Source: Rubrivivax sp.
GTDB taxonomy: Bacteria; Pseudomonadota; Gammaproteobacteria; Burkholderiales; Burkholderiaceae_C
Direction: 5' to 3'
Assembly (NCBI GenBank): GCA_016789955.1
Contig: JAEUPB010000019.1
Location: 1 to 49,029 of the forward strand
Length of the DNA stretch: 49,029 bases
Within the stretch, counting starts at the first letter, position 1. Each line of letters opens with the position of its first letter. Positions 40,970-49,029 of the stretch are shown here, piece after piece. A program made the translations under genes and the position numbers. Under the pieces are notes generated by a model. It had not been told where the DNA came from. It made no database searches and saw only the letters and a list, made by a program, of their open reading frames with translations.

Positions 40970-41784
40970 CCACCGACGCCGCCCGCCCCGACCTCGTGCT
41001 CACCGAACGCCACGGCGCGGTGGGCCTGATGCGCTTCAACCGGCCCGAGCGGCTGAACGCGCTCGACCTGCCGATGCTGCACGCCATCGAGCAGGCCTAC
41101 GAGGCGCTGCACGCCGACCTGGGCGTGCGCGTGATCGTGATGACCGGCGCCGACGACCGCGCGTTCGTGGCCGGCGGCGACATCACCGACCTCGTCACGC
41201 GCCGCGCCACCACGTGGTACGACGATTTCGGCCTCACGGTGCATCGGGTCTTCCGCCGCATCGAGGTGAGCGACAAGCCGACCATCGCCGCGATCAACGG
41301 CTGGGCGCTGGGCGGCGGCATGGAGCTGATGCTGTGCACCGACCTGCGGCTGATGGCGGCCGAGGCGAAGATCGGCCTGCCCGAGATCAAGCTCGGCCTG
41401 TTCCCCGGCGGTGGCGGCTCGCAGCGGCTGATGCGGCAGATCCCGCTGAGCCAGGCGAAGTTCATGATGTACACGGGCGACCCGATCGACGCCGCGCGCG
41501 CGCAGGCGCTGGGGCTGGTGAACGAGGTGGTGCCGCGCGCCGGCCTGCGCGACGCCGCGATGGCGCTGGCGCAGCGGCTGGCGGCGAACTCGGCGCAGGC
41601 GCTGAAGCTGCTGAAGCACGCGATGCTGCATGGCCGCGAGATGCCGCTGGACGCCGCGCTGGCCTACGAGCGCTCGGTGGTGGGCGTGCTGTTCGACCAC
41701 CCCGACGTGAAGGAAGGCTGCGGCGCGTTCGTCGAGAAGCGGCCCGCCCGCTTCCACACCGCGGGTGGGCCCGAGTCCCGCTGA
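40966..41784 (+). CDS. enoyl-CoA hydratase (crotonase family, both catalytic Glu present)
   Basis: 272 residues. Unlike the other two crotonase-fold proteins here, it keeps both catalytic acids: Glu120 in NGWALGGGMEL and Glu140 in IGLPEIKLG, 20 residues apart as in rat crotonase (E144/E164). FVAGGDI and GGGGSQRL are also typical. It most likely hydrates a 2-enoyl-CoA in beta-oxidation of the pathway product. It is the last gene of the long operon; a hairpin follows at 41803-41829. Confidence 0.94.
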   Translation: MTTDAARPDLVLTERHGAVGLMRFNRPERLNALDLPMLHAIEQAYEALHADLGVRVIVMTGADDRAFVAGGDITDLVTRRATTWYDDFGLTVHRVFRRIEVSDKPTIAAINGWALGGGMELMLCTDLRLMAAEAKIGLPEIKLGLFPGGGGSQRLMRQIPLSQAKFMMYTGDPIDAARAQALGLVNEVVPRAGLRDAAMALAQRLAANSAQALKLLKHAMLHGREMPLDAALAYERSVVGVLFDHPDVKEGCGAFVEKRPARFHTAGGPESR

Positions 41785-41802
41785 GCGCGGGCCGCGATAC
41801 GC

Positions 41803-41829
41803 TCGGGGGTGTGGAGTGAGACACCCCGA
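41803..41829 (+). other. hairpin between the CoA operon and the sulfur operon
   Basis: tcgggggtgt (41803-41812) pairs with acaccccga (41821-41829) as a 9-bp stem with one bulged G and an 8-base loop. It lies 18 bases after the hydratase stop and just before the TusA-like start at 41834. No T tract follows. It may act as a weak terminator for the long operon or as a leader structure of the next one. Confidence 0.45.
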
Positions 41830-41833
41830 CCGC

Positions 41834-42061
41834 ATGACCTTCGACAAGGAAATCGACGCCTCCGGCCTCGCCTGCCCGCTGCCCATCGTCCGCACGCGCA
41901 AGGCGCTGGACGGCCTGGCCTCGGGCCAGGTGCTGCGCATGATCGCCACCGACCCCGGCTCCGTGCCCGACATGGCGGCCTTCGCAGAGATGGGCGGGCA
42001 CACGCTGCTGCATTCCGGGGAGGAAGGCGACCGCTTCGTCTTCCTGCTCAAGAAGGCGTGA
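41834..42061 (+). CDS. TusA/SirA-family sulfur-carrier protein
   Basis: A 75-residue TusA-fold protein. The invariant CPxP motif is Cys14-Pro-Leu-Pro in GLACPLPIVRTRKAL, where Cys14 carries the persulfide. The start at 41834 gives a standard-length protein. Immediately downstream is a YeeE-type transporter, as in the TsuA-TsuB (YeeE-YeeD) pair where a TusA-like protein accepts sulfur from imported thiosulfate. It could also donate sulfur to oxidation enzymes. First gene of the sulfur module. Confidence 0.93.
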   Translation: MTFDKEIDASGLACPLPIVRTRKALDGLASGQVLRMIATDPGSVPDMAAFAEMGGHTLLHSGEEGDRFVFLLKKA

Positions 42062-42092
42062 CCAGGCTCGACCGCGGGCACGAGGAGGTTCG

Positions 42093-43193
42093 ATGAGCAC
42101 AGTCGTCATCGGCGGCGGCTTCCTGCTGGCCTTCGTGTTCGGCCTCGTGGCCGCGCGCACGAACTTCTGCACGATGGGCGCGCTGTCGGACATCGTCAAC
42201 ATGGGCCACTGGGGCCGCATGCGCATGTGGCTGCTGGCGGTGGCGGTGGCCATCGCGGGCACCACGGTGCTGGCGGTCACCGGGCAGGCGGACATTGCCA
42301 AGGCCGTGGCACAGCGGCCGGTGCTGCCGTGGCTCTCGCTCGTCGTCGGCGGGCTGCTGTTCGGCGTGGGCATGACGATCGCCGGCGGCTGCGCCAACCG
42401 CAATCTCGTGCGGCTGGGCGGCGGCAGCGTGCGGTCGCTGGTGGTGCTGGTGTTCATGGGGCTGGCGTCGTACATGACGCTCAAGGGCCTGTTCGGGCGC
42501 TGGCGCGCCAGCGGGCTCGACCCGGTCGCATTGCCGCTGGGCGAACGCGGCTGGGCCGACCAGGGCCTGGGCACGGCGCTGGCCAAGCTCACGGGGCAGG
42601 ACCCGAAGCTCGCGCTGGCGATCGTGGCCATGGTGGTGGTGCTGGCGCTGGCGGTGTTCGTGTTCAAGGACCGGCGCTTCCGCGGCAACGCGTGGCAGGT
42701 GGGCGGCGGGGCGCTGCTCGGGCTGCTGATCGTCGGCGGCTGGTACGTCACCGGCCACCTGGGCTACGGCGAGAACCCCGACACGCTCGAGCAGGTGTAC
42801 TTCGCCACCAACACGCGCACGCTGGAGTCGCTGAGCTTCGTGGCGCCGCTGGCCTACACGCTGGAGCTGCTGATGCTGTGGACCGATGCGTCGCTGCGCG
42901 TCACGTTCGGCATCGCCAGCGTGCTGGGCGTGGTCGCCGGATCGGCGGCCTACGCGCTGGCCACGCGCCGCTTCCGCTGGGAGGGCTTCGCGTCGCTGCA
43001 GGACCTGCGCAACCAGCTCGTCGGTGCGGTGCTGATGGGCTTCGGCGGTGTCACGGCGCTGGGCTGCACGGTGGGGCAGGGGCTGTCGGGTGTGTCGACG
43101 CTGGCGCTGGGCTCGTTCCTCGCGATCGGCGCCATCGTCGCGGGTTCGGTGGCCACGCTGAAGGTGATGCTGCGGCAGGCGGAGGGCGGCTGA
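42093..43193 (+). CDS. YeeE/YedE-family (TsuA-like) thiosulfate transporter
   Basis: A 366-residue polytopic membrane protein with about nine hydrophobic segments. The three family cysteines are present: Cys26 in NFCTMGA, Cys100 in AGGCANRN and Cys325 in LGCTVGQG. In structurally studied TsuA proteins the equivalent cysteines line the thiosulfate path. The start at 42093 has CGAGGAGG upstream. It ends TGATG, sharing one base with the molybdoenzyme start. Together with the TusA-like gene it suggests import of thiosulfate or related sulfur species. Confidence 0.93.
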   Translation: MSTVVIGGGFLLAFVFGLVAARTNFCTMGALSDIVNMGHWGRMRMWLLAVAVAIAGTTVLAVTGQADIAKAVAQRPVLPWLSLVVGGLLFGVGMTIAGGCANRNLVRLGGGSVRSLVVLVFMGLASYMTLKGLFGRWRASGLDPVALPLGERGWADQGLGTALAKLTGQDPKLALAIVAMVVVLALAVFVFKDRRFRGNAWQVGGGALLGLLIVGGWYVTGHLGYGENPDTLEQVYFATNTRTLESLSFVAPLAYTLELLMLWTDASLRVTFGIASVLGVVAGSAAYALATRRFRWEGFASLQDLRNQLVGAVLMGFGGVTALGCTVGQGLSGVSTLALGSFLAIGAIVAGSVATLKVMLRQAEGG

Positions 43194-46135
43194 TGGCCGG
43201 CAGGACGATCCCGCTGCACGACCCGCTCGTCGCGCCGCTGCCCGGCGCGAAGACCGACGTCAAGACCACCACCTGCTACATGTGCGCCTGCCGCTGCGGC
43301 ATCCGCGTGCACCTGCGCGAAGGCCCCGAGGGGCCCGAGGTGCGCTACATCGAAGGCAACCCCGAGCACCCGCTGAACAAGGGCGTGATCTGCGCCAAGG
43401 GATCCTCGGGGATCATGAAGCAGTACTCGCCGGCGCGCCTCACGCGGCCGCTCAAGCGCCGCGAGGGCACGGCGCGCGGCGACAACGTCTACGACCCCAT
43501 CGAGTGGGACGAGGCCTACACGATCCTCGAGCAGCGGCTGCGCCACCTGCGCGCCACCGACCCGAAGCGCTTCGCGCTCTTCACCGGGCGCGACCAGATG
43601 CAGGCGCTGACGGGCCTGTTCGCGCGCCAGTTCGGCACCCCCAACTACGCGGCGCACGGCGGCTTCTGCTCGGTGAACATGGCCGCGGGCATGATCTACA
43701 CGATCGGCGGCTCGTTCTGGGAGTTCGGCGGCCCCGACCTCGAGCGCGCCAAGCTCTTCGTGATGATCGGCACCGCCGAGGACCATCATTCCAACCCGAT
43801 GAAGATGGCGCTGTCGGCGTTCAAGCGGCACGGCGGGCGCTTCATCGCGATCAACCCGGTGCGTAGCGGCTATGCCGCCATCGCCGACGAGTGGGTGCCG
43901 ATCAAGCCTGGCACCGACGGCGCGCTGCTGCTGGCGCTGGTGCACGAGATCATCCGGCTCGGCCTGTACGACCGCGAGTTCCTCGCCCGCTACACCAACG
44001 CCGGGCAGTTGGTGAACCAGGACGAGGCCAGCGACGACTTCGGCCTGATGCTGCGCAACGCCGAGGGCGACATCGTCAACCCGCTGCGGCCGCACAACTT
44101 CCACTGGTGGGACCGCCACAGCGGCCGCCCGGTGGCCGACCACACCGAAGGCGCCGACCCGTCCTTGCTGGGCCGCTACGCGATGCCCGACGGCACGCCG
44201 GCCGTGCCTGCGTTCCAGCTGCTGAAGGACCGCGTCGACAGCTGCACGCCCGAATGGGCCGCAGCCATCACCGGCATCCCGGCCGCGACCATCCGGCGCC
44301 TCGCGCACGAGATGGGCATCACCGCGCGCGACCAGAAGATCGAGCTGCCGATCGCCTGGACCGACTCCTGGGGCCAGCGCCACGACTCGGTCACCGGCAA
44401 CCCGGTGGCCTTCCACGCGATGCGCGGCCTGGCGGCGCACAGCAACGGTTTCCAGACCGTGCGCACGCTGGCGATCCTGATGTCGCTGCTGGGCACGATC
44501 GACCGGCCGGGCGGATTCCGCCACAAGGCGCCGTACCCGCGCGCGGTGCCGCCGAACGCGCGGCCGCCCAAGGGGCCCGAGGCGGTGCAGCCCGACACGC
44601 CGCTGAACGGCGCGCCGCTGGGCTGGCCCGAGAGCCCCGACGATCTCTTCGTCGACGCCGCCGGCGAGCCGGTGCGCATCGACAAGGGCTTCTCGTGGGA
44701 GCACCCTCTGTCGGCGCACGGGCTGATGCACAACGTGATCACCAACGCCTGGCGCGGCGATCCGTACCGCATCGACACGCTCTTGATCTTCATGGCCAAC
44801 ATGGCGTGGAACTCGACGATGAACACGTCGGAGGTCCGCCGCATGCTGAACGACCGCGCCGACGACGGGCAGTACAAGATTCCGTACCTCGTCGTCTGCG
44901 ATGCGTTCCAGAGCGAGATGACGGCGTATGCCGATCTCATCCTGCCCGACACCACCTATCTCGAGCGGCACGACTGCATGTCGCTGCTCGACCGGCCGAT
45001 CAGCGAGTTCGACGGACCGGTGGACTCGGTGCGCATCCCGGTGCTGCCGCCCACCGGACAGTGCAAGCCGTTCCAGGAGGTGCTGGTCGAGCTGGCGTCG
45101 CGGCTGAAGTTCCCGGCGTTCACGCACGCCGACGGCAGCCGCAAGTTCCGCGACTACCCCGACTTCATCGTCAACTACGAGACCGGACCGGGCTCCGGCA
45201 TCGGCTTCCTGGCCGGCTGGCGCGGCGCCGACGGCACCAAGGCCATGCGCGGCGAGCCCAACCCGAAGCAGTGGGAGATGTACGCCAATAACAACTGCGT
45301 CTTCCACCACGCGCTGCCGGCCGAGCACCAGTACATGCGCAACTGGAACGACGGCTACATGCGCTGGGCGCAGTCGGCGGGCCTGCGGCGCGACCGCGAC
45401 CCGATCGTCATCCACCTGTACTCGGAGTTCCTGCAGCGATTCCGCCTCGCGGCGCAGGGCCGGCACAAGGGCAAGCAGCCGCCCGACCGGTTGCGGGAGC
45501 GCGTGCAGACCTACTTCGACCCGCTGCCGTTCTGGTACGCACCGCTGGAAGACCGGGCCGTGGACACCACGCGCTACCCGCTCAACGCGGTGACGCAGCG
45601 GCCGATGGCGATGTACCACTCGTGGGACTCGCAGAACGCGTGGCTGCGGCAGATCCACACGCACAACTACCTGATGGTCAACACGCAGACGGCGCTGGCC
45701 GCGGGCATCGCGGACGGCGCGTGGATGTGGGTGGAGTCGGCGTGGGGCAAGGTGCGCTGCCTGTGCCGCCACACTGAGGCGGTGGAGCCCGGCACGGTGT
45801 GGACCTGGAACGCGATCGGCAAGGCGCCGGGCGCCTGGAACCTGGAGCCCGGCGCCAACGAGTCGCGGCTGGGCTTCCTGCTGAACCACCTGATCCGCGA
45901 GGAGCTGCCGCAGCCCGGCGGCGGCACGGTCTCCAACAGCGACCCGATCACGGGGCAGGCCGGCTGGTACGACGTGCGCGTGAGCATCCGGCCGGCGACG
46001 GCGAAAGAGGCCGCGGAAGCGAGCACGTCGCCGCGCCCCGAGGCGCCGATGGCACCGGTGCCCGGGATGGTGGCCGCGCCGAAGCGCCGCGCGTGGATGG
46101 CCGGACTCGGCCTCGGCCGCAAGGAGCGCCCATGA
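43193..46135 (+). CDS. soeA: SoeA-like molybdopterin oxidoreductase (sulfite dehydrogenase catalytic subunit)
   Basis: A 980-residue DMSO-reductase-family enzyme. The N-terminal [4Fe-4S] site is Cys28-x2-Cys31-x3-Cys35 with Cys67 in GVICAKG; Cys33 is an extra cysteine. Cys159 in GGFCSVNM lies where the molybdenum ligand is expected. There is no twin-arginine signal, so it should work in the cytosol, as SoeABC does in contrast to periplasmic relatives such as PhsA/PsrA. Neighbouring subunits (four-cluster ferredoxin and DmsC-type anchor) and the TauE exporter support sulfite oxidation to sulfate with electrons to quinone. Polysulfide or thiosulfate reductase activity is the main alternative. 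Confidence 0.85.
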   Translation: MAGRTIPLHDPLVAPLPGAKTDVKTTTCYMCACRCGIRVHLREGPEGPEVRYIEGNPEHPLNKGVICAKGSSGIMKQYSPARLTRPLKRREGTARGDNVYDPIEWDEAYTILEQRLRHLRATDPKRFALFTGRDQMQALTGLFARQFGTPNYAAHGGFCSVNMAAGMIYTIGGSFWEFGGPDLERAKLFVMIGTAEDHHSNPMKMALSAFKRHGGRFIAINPVRSGYAAIADEWVPIKPGTDGALLLALVHEIIRLGLYDREFLARYTNAGQLVNQDEASDDFGLMLRNAEGDIVNPLRPHNFHWWDRHSGRPVADHTEGADPSLLGRYAMPDGTPAVPAFQLLKDRVDSCTPEWAAAITGIPAATIRRLAHEMGITARDQKIELPIAWTDSWGQRHDSVTGNPVAFHAMRGLAAHSNGFQTVRTLAILMSLLGTIDRPGGFRHKAPYPRAVPPNARPPKGPEAVQPDTPLNGAPLGWPESPDDLFVDAAGEPVRIDKGFSWEHPLSAHGLMHNVITNAWRGDPYRIDTLLIFMANMAWNSTMNTSEVRRMLNDRADDGQYKIPYLVVCDAFQSEMTAYADLILPDTTYLERHDCMSLLDRPISEFDGPVDSVRIPVLPPTGQCKPFQEVLVELASRLKFPAFTHADGSRKFRDYPDFIVNYETGPGSGIGFLAGWRGADGTKAMRGEPNPKQWEMYANNNCVFHHALPAEHQYMRNWNDGYMRWAQSAGLRRDRDPIVIHLYSEFLQRFRLAAQGRHKGKQPPDRLRERVQTYFDPLPFWYAPLEDRAVDTTRYPLNAVTQRPMAMYHSWDSQNAWLRQIHTHNYLMVNTQTALAAGIADGAWMWVESAWGKVRCLCRHTEAVEPGTVWTWNAIGKAPGAWNLEPGANESRLGFLLNHLIREELPQPGGGTVSNSDPITGQAGWYDVRVSIRPATAKEAAEASTSPRPEAPMAPVPGMVAAPKRRAWMAGLGLGRKERP

Positions 46136-46163
46136 CGCAACGGGCCCATCAGGAGGGCGAGCC

Positions 46164-46901
46164 GTGACACAACTCGCGTTGGTGATCGACCTCAACGTCT
46201 GCGTCGGCTGCCACGCCTGCGTGACGAGCTGCAAGCAGTGGAACACCTCGGGCGGCGCCGGCCCGCTGGTCGACGACCGGCCCTACGGCGAGGACCCGAC
46301 CGGCACGTTCTTCAACCGCGTGCAGACCTTCGAGGTGGGCACCTACCCGAACGTGCAGACGGTGCACTTCCCGAAGAGCTGCCTGCACTGCGAGGAGCCG
46401 CCGTGCGTGCCGGTGTGTCCCACCGGGGCCAGTTACAAGCGCCCGGAAGACGGCATCGTGCTCGTGGACGTCGACAAGTGCATCGGCTGCAAGTACTGCA
46501 GCTGGGCATGCCCGTACGGCGCGCGCGAGATGGACGAGGACCGGCGCGTGATGAACAAGTGCACGCTGTGCGTGGACCGCGTGCACGACCAGGCCCTGCC
46601 GGTGGCCGAGCGCAAGCCCGCGTGCGTGCTGGCCTGCCCGACGAACGCACGCCTGTTCGGCGACGTGCACGACCCCGACTCGACCGTCTCGGTGGCCATC
46701 CGCGAGCGCGGCGGCTACCCGCTGATGCCGGAATGGAACACGCAGCCGGCCAACCACTACCTGCCGCGGCGCAAGGTCGAGCTGACGGTGCACGAGGACG
46801 ACCTCGTGCGCGTGCACAACCCGCTGCGCATCGACGGCCTGCAGCCCGCGCAGCCGCCGCAACCGCAGCAGGGCCCCGGCCGCGAGGACTACGCGACGTG
46901 A
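46164..46901 (+). CDS. soeB: SoeB-like four-[4Fe-4S] electron-transfer subunit
   Basis: A 245-residue ferredoxin-type protein with four cysteine clusters: CVGCHACVTSC, CLHCEEPPCVPVC, CIGCKYCSWAC, and CTLC with CVLAC later. It passes electrons from the molybdenum subunit to the membrane anchor on the cytoplasmic side. It starts at GTG 46164, supported by AGGAGG at 46151-46156. The C terminus is Pro/Gln-rich. It lies 28 bases after soeA and 10 before soeC. Confidence 0.92.
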   Translation: MTQLALVIDLNVCVGCHACVTSCKQWNTSGGAGPLVDDRPYGEDPTGTFFNRVQTFEVGTYPNVQTVHFPKSCLHCEEPPCVPVCPTGASYKRPEDGIVLVDVDKCIGCKYCSWACPYGAREMDEDRRVMNKCTLCVDRVHDQALPVAERKPACVLACPTNARLFGDVHDPDSTVSVAIRERGGYPLMPEWNTQPANHYLPRRKVELTVHEDDLVRVHNPLRIDGLQPAQPPQPQQGPGREDYAT

Positions 46902-46911
46902 CGCCTGCCGC

Positions 46912-47832
46912 ATGAACCCGGCGTTCTCGGTCATCTTCCTGACCACGCTGATCGGCGCCGCGCAGGGCCTGTTCGTGGCGCTCTACGCGGCGGAACTCGC
47001 CGGCCACGCCGATCGATCCTTCCTCGCAGCGGGCGGCGCGGTGGCGCTGGTGCTGACGGCGCTGGGCCTGGTGGCGTCGTTCTTCCACCTCGGCCGGCCC
47101 GAGCGCGCGTGGCGCACGGCCACGATGTGGCGCACCTCGTGGCTGTCGCGCGAGGTCATCGCGCTGCCGGCCTTCATGGGCCTGCTGTTCGCCTGGACCG
47201 CGGCACACGCGCTGGCCGCGCCGGGCACCCGGGCCTGGGGCGCGCTGACGCTGCTGGCCTGCGCAGCGCTGTGGATCTGCACCGCGATGATCTACGCGTC
47301 GATCCGCTTCCTGCAGGAGTGGGCCAGCGCCTACACGCTGGTCAACTACACGCTGCTCGGCCTGGCCTCGGGCTGCACGCTGGCCGCGGGGCTGGCGGCG
47401 TTCGGCGCGCCGGCGCTGGTGCCGCCGGTGGCCACCGCGGCATTGGTGTTCACGGTTGCCGGCGGCATCAGCCGCGGGCTGTCGCTGCGCCGCAATGCGC
47501 GGTTGAAGCCGCGCTCCACGCTGCAGTCTGCGCTGGGCATCCGCCACCCGCAGATCCGACAGCGGGCGATGGGCTTCATGGGCGGCTCGTTCAACACGCG
47601 CGAGTTCTTCCACGGCCGCGGACCGGGGACCCTGCGACAGGTGAAGCATGGCTTCATCGTCGGCGCCTTCGTGGTGCCGGCGATGCTGATCGTGCTCGCC
47701 CATCTGCTGCAGGCGCCGCCGCTGCTGGCGGTGGCCTTCGTCGTGCAGTACGTCGGGCTGCTGGCCGAGCGCTGGTTCTTCTTCGCGCAGGCCAACCACC
47801 CGCAGAACCTGTACTACCAGGCGGTGTCGTGA
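46912..47832 (+). CDS. soeC: SoeC-like DmsC-type membrane anchor
   Basis: A 306-residue membrane protein with about eight helices and the DmsC-type features SFFHLGRPERAWR and TSWLSREV near residues 51-82, and RWFFFAQANHPQNLYY at the C terminus. It anchors the catalytic and ferredoxin subunits and reduces the quinone pool. The stop overlaps the GTG of the exporter gene (GTGA at 47829-47832). Confidence 0.92.
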   Translation: MNPAFSVIFLTTLIGAAQGLFVALYAAELAGHADRSFLAAGGAVALVLTALGLVASFFHLGRPERAWRTATMWRTSWLSREVIALPAFMGLLFAWTAAHALAAPGTRAWGALTLLACAALWICTAMIYASIRFLQEWASAYTLVNYTLLGLASGCTLAAGLAAFGAPALVPPVATAALVFTVAGGISRGLSLRRNARLKPRSTLQSALGIRHPQIRQRAMGFMGGSFNTREFFHGRGPGTLRQVKHGFIVGAFVVPAMLIVLAHLLQAPPLLAVAFVVQYVGLLAERWFFFAQANHPQNLYYQAVS

Positions 47833-48770
47833 TCGGGTGGCGATCACCGGTGGCAGGGGTGGGTGCCGGGCTGCTGCTCGCGGCTGCGGCGGCCCATGCG
47901 GCGCCGGCCGCCACCGCGACGGCGATGCCGTGGTGGGCCTGGCCGCTGCTGCTGTTCGTGGTGTGCTTCGTGATGGGCGTGGTGGCGGTGCCGGCGGGCA
48001 TCGGCGGCGGCACGCTGTTCGTGCCCATCGTCGGCGGCTTCTTCCCGTTCCACCTCGACTTCGTGCGCGGCGCCGGGCTGCTGGTGGCGCTGGCCAGCGC
48101 ACTCTCGGCCGGGCCGGTGCTGCTGCGCGGCGGCCTCGGCAGCCTGCGGCTGGCCCTGCCGCTGGCGGTGCTGGCGTCGGCGTCGTCGATCGGCGGTGCG
48201 ATGCTCGGCCTGGCGATGCCGGCCAACCTCGTGCAGATCCTGCTGGGCACCGTGGTGCTGGGCATCGTGGTGCTGATGGCGGTGTCGCGCAAGTCGGAGT
48301 TCCCGCGCGTGGCCCAGCCCGATGCGCTCTCGCAGGCGCTGCTGCTGAACGGCGTGTTCGTCGACGGCGCGTCCGGCCGCACGGTCAGCTGGCAGGTGCA
48401 CCGCACCTGGCAGGGGCTGCTCACGTTCCTGTGCATCGGCGTGCTGGCCGGCATGTTCGGCATCGGTGCCGGCTGGGCCAACGTGCCGGCGCTGAACCTG
48501 CTGATGGGCGCACCGGTGAAAGTGGCTGCCGGCACCTCGGGCGTGGTGCTGTCGCTGGTGGACTCGTCGGCGGCCTGGGTCTACATCAACCGGGGCGCGG
48601 TGCTGCCGATGGTGGCGGTGCCTTCGGTGGTGGGCATGATGCTGGGTGCGCGCATCGGCGCGCGGCTGCTGAACGTGCTCAAGGGCAGCGTCGTGCGGCG
48701 CCTGGTCATCGCCGTGCTGCTGTTCGCCGGCGCCCGCGCCCTGCTCAAGGGTCTGGGGATCTGGCTGTGA
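47829..48770 (+). CDS. TauE/SafE-family sulfite/organosulfonate exporter
   Basis: A 313-residue polytopic membrane protein starting at GTG 47829. The two TauE/SafE repeats are recognisable: GVVAVPAGIGGGTLFVPIV in the first half and GVLAGMFGIGAGWANVPALNLL in the second. A hydrophobic N-terminal leader (GLLLAAAAAHAAPAA) precedes the first repeat. Such carriers release sulfite or sulfoacetate. Next to SoeABC it would vent sulfite that is not oxidised fast enough. Confidence 0.9.
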   Translation: MIGWRSPVAGVGAGLLLAAAAAHAAPAATATAMPWWAWPLLLFVVCFVMGVVAVPAGIGGGTLFVPIVGGFFPFHLDFVRGAGLLVALASALSAGPVLLRGGLGSLRLALPLAVLASASSIGGAMLGLAMPANLVQILLGTVVLGIVVLMAVSRKSEFPRVAQPDALSQALLLNGVFVDGASGRTVSWQVHRTWQGLLTFLCIGVLAGMFGIGAGWANVPALNLLMGAPVKVAAGTSGVVLSLVDSSAAWVYINRGAVLPMVAVPSVVGMMLGARIGARLLNVLKGSVVRRLVIAVLLFAGARALLKGLGIWL

Positions 48771-49029
48771 ACGACATCGCCGCAGTCGCGCAGCCCGAAG
48801 AGCAGTTGCGCTACGCGCGTTGGCTGGAGTGGGGCACGCGCCTCGGGCTGGCGGTCCTGGTATCTTCGTTCGCTGCCTATGTGTTCGGGCTGCTGCAGCC
48901 GCAGGTGCCGGTGCAACGCCTGCCCGAGCTGTGGCAGCACCCGGTGGGCCGCTACCTCGAGCTGACCGGCGCACCCACCGGCTGGGGCTGGCTGGCGCAA
49001 CTGCAGCACGGTGACGTGATCGGCCTGCT
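48767..49029 (+). CDS. unrecognised membrane protein, 5' part
   Basis: The frame starts at GTG 48767, overlapping the exporter stop by GTGA, and is open to the window end (at least 87 residues). After a charged N terminus (EEQLRYARWLEWGTR) comes one hydrophobic helix (LGLAVLVSSFAAYVFGLL) and a periplasmic-looking stretch including RLPELWQHPVG. There is no ATG start. I do not recognise the family. Coupling to the exporter gene implies a role in the sulfur module. Confidence 0.75.
   Translation, partial: MNDIAAVAQPEEQLRYARWLEWGTRLGLAVLVSSFAAYVFGLLQPQVPVQRLPELWQHPVGRYLELTGAPTGWGWLAQLQHGDVIGL

Noticed and set aside
37717-41784. Possibility that the ligase, NMO-like, HCCA-isomerase-like and hydratase genes form a separate aromatic (naphthalene-type) pathway because of the HCCA-isomerase name
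   Set aside because: No ring dioxygenase, ring-cleavage dioxygenase or hydratase-aldolase is present, and the genes continue the upstream operon with overlaps or gaps of 10 bases or less. The HCCA-isomerase name reflects fold family only.
42950-46246. 1098-codon minus-strand frame opposite soeA
   Set aside because: Antisense artefact; the plus strand encodes all iron-sulfur and molybdopterin-enzyme landmarks.

Overview
The window is very GC-rich (roughly 70% by eye), densely packed and strongly coding-biased. Neighbouring genes often overlap by 4 bases (ATGA or GTGA). The gene content points to a versatile soil or freshwater betaproteobacterium of the order Burkholderiales: several orphan Bug/TctC-type receptors, Liv-type ABC importers for organic acids, LysR regulators, CoA-dependent catabolism and a sulfite dehydrogenase module. 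This assignment is inferred from gene content and composition; no rRNA or other marker gene is present. I saw no tRNA, rRNA, CRISPR array, transposase or phage gene, and no gene-free stretch longer than 300 bases.

Region 1 (2-3569, + strand): the 3' end of a Bug receptor gene, a lipoprotein of the metallo-beta-lactamase fold preceded by two short tandem arrays, a second Bug receptor, and a Nac-like LysR regulator with a palindromic site just upstream.

Region 2 (3582-9666, - strand): a five-gene catabolic operon read cupin, aldehyde dehydrogenase, ThDP enzyme, SDR, ketosteroid-dehydrogenase-like flavoprotein. The set of activities and an IolD-like motif in the ThDP enzyme suggest oxidation and ring opening of an alicyclic compound. 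This is an inference.

Region 3 (9667-18282, + strand): a 184-bp divergent control region carries two copies of the element found upstream of the LysR gene. It is followed by a cytosolic ribose-binding-protein-like gene without a signal peptide, two tandem Bug receptors, a Liv-type ABC receptor, LivH, and one polypeptide fusing LivM, LivG and LivF. A DUF169-like gene ends the run.

Region 4 (18279-22696, - strand): a LysR regulator, a Tat-exported lipoprotein of the nitroreductase fold, and an acyl-CoA dehydrogenase / enoyl-CoA hydratase pair that faces region 5.

Region 5 (22697-41784, + strand): about 19 kb and 17 co-directional genes. It encodes a complete Liv-type importer with an embedded acyl-CoA synthetase, an SDR, an enoyl-CoA hydratase, AtuA, a TetR regulator, a biotin-dependent acyl-CoA carboxylase whose alpha subunit is split by one in-frame TGA, a second CoA ligase, a nitronate-monooxygenase-like flavoprotein, a DsbA/HCCA-isomerase-fold protein and another crotonase. 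It resembles the Pseudomonas Atu/Liu (acyclic terpene / leucine) pathways joined to a dedicated importer, and is the best candidate here for a coherent uncharacterised system. Region 4's dehydrogenase and hydratase face it across an intergenic region with two oppositely oriented operator-like dyads.

Region 6 (41834-49029, + strand): an inorganic sulfur module of TusA-like carrier, TsuA/YeeE-type thiosulfate transporter, SoeABC-like cytoplasmic sulfite dehydrogenase, a TauE/SafE anion exporter and the start of an unrecognised membrane protein.
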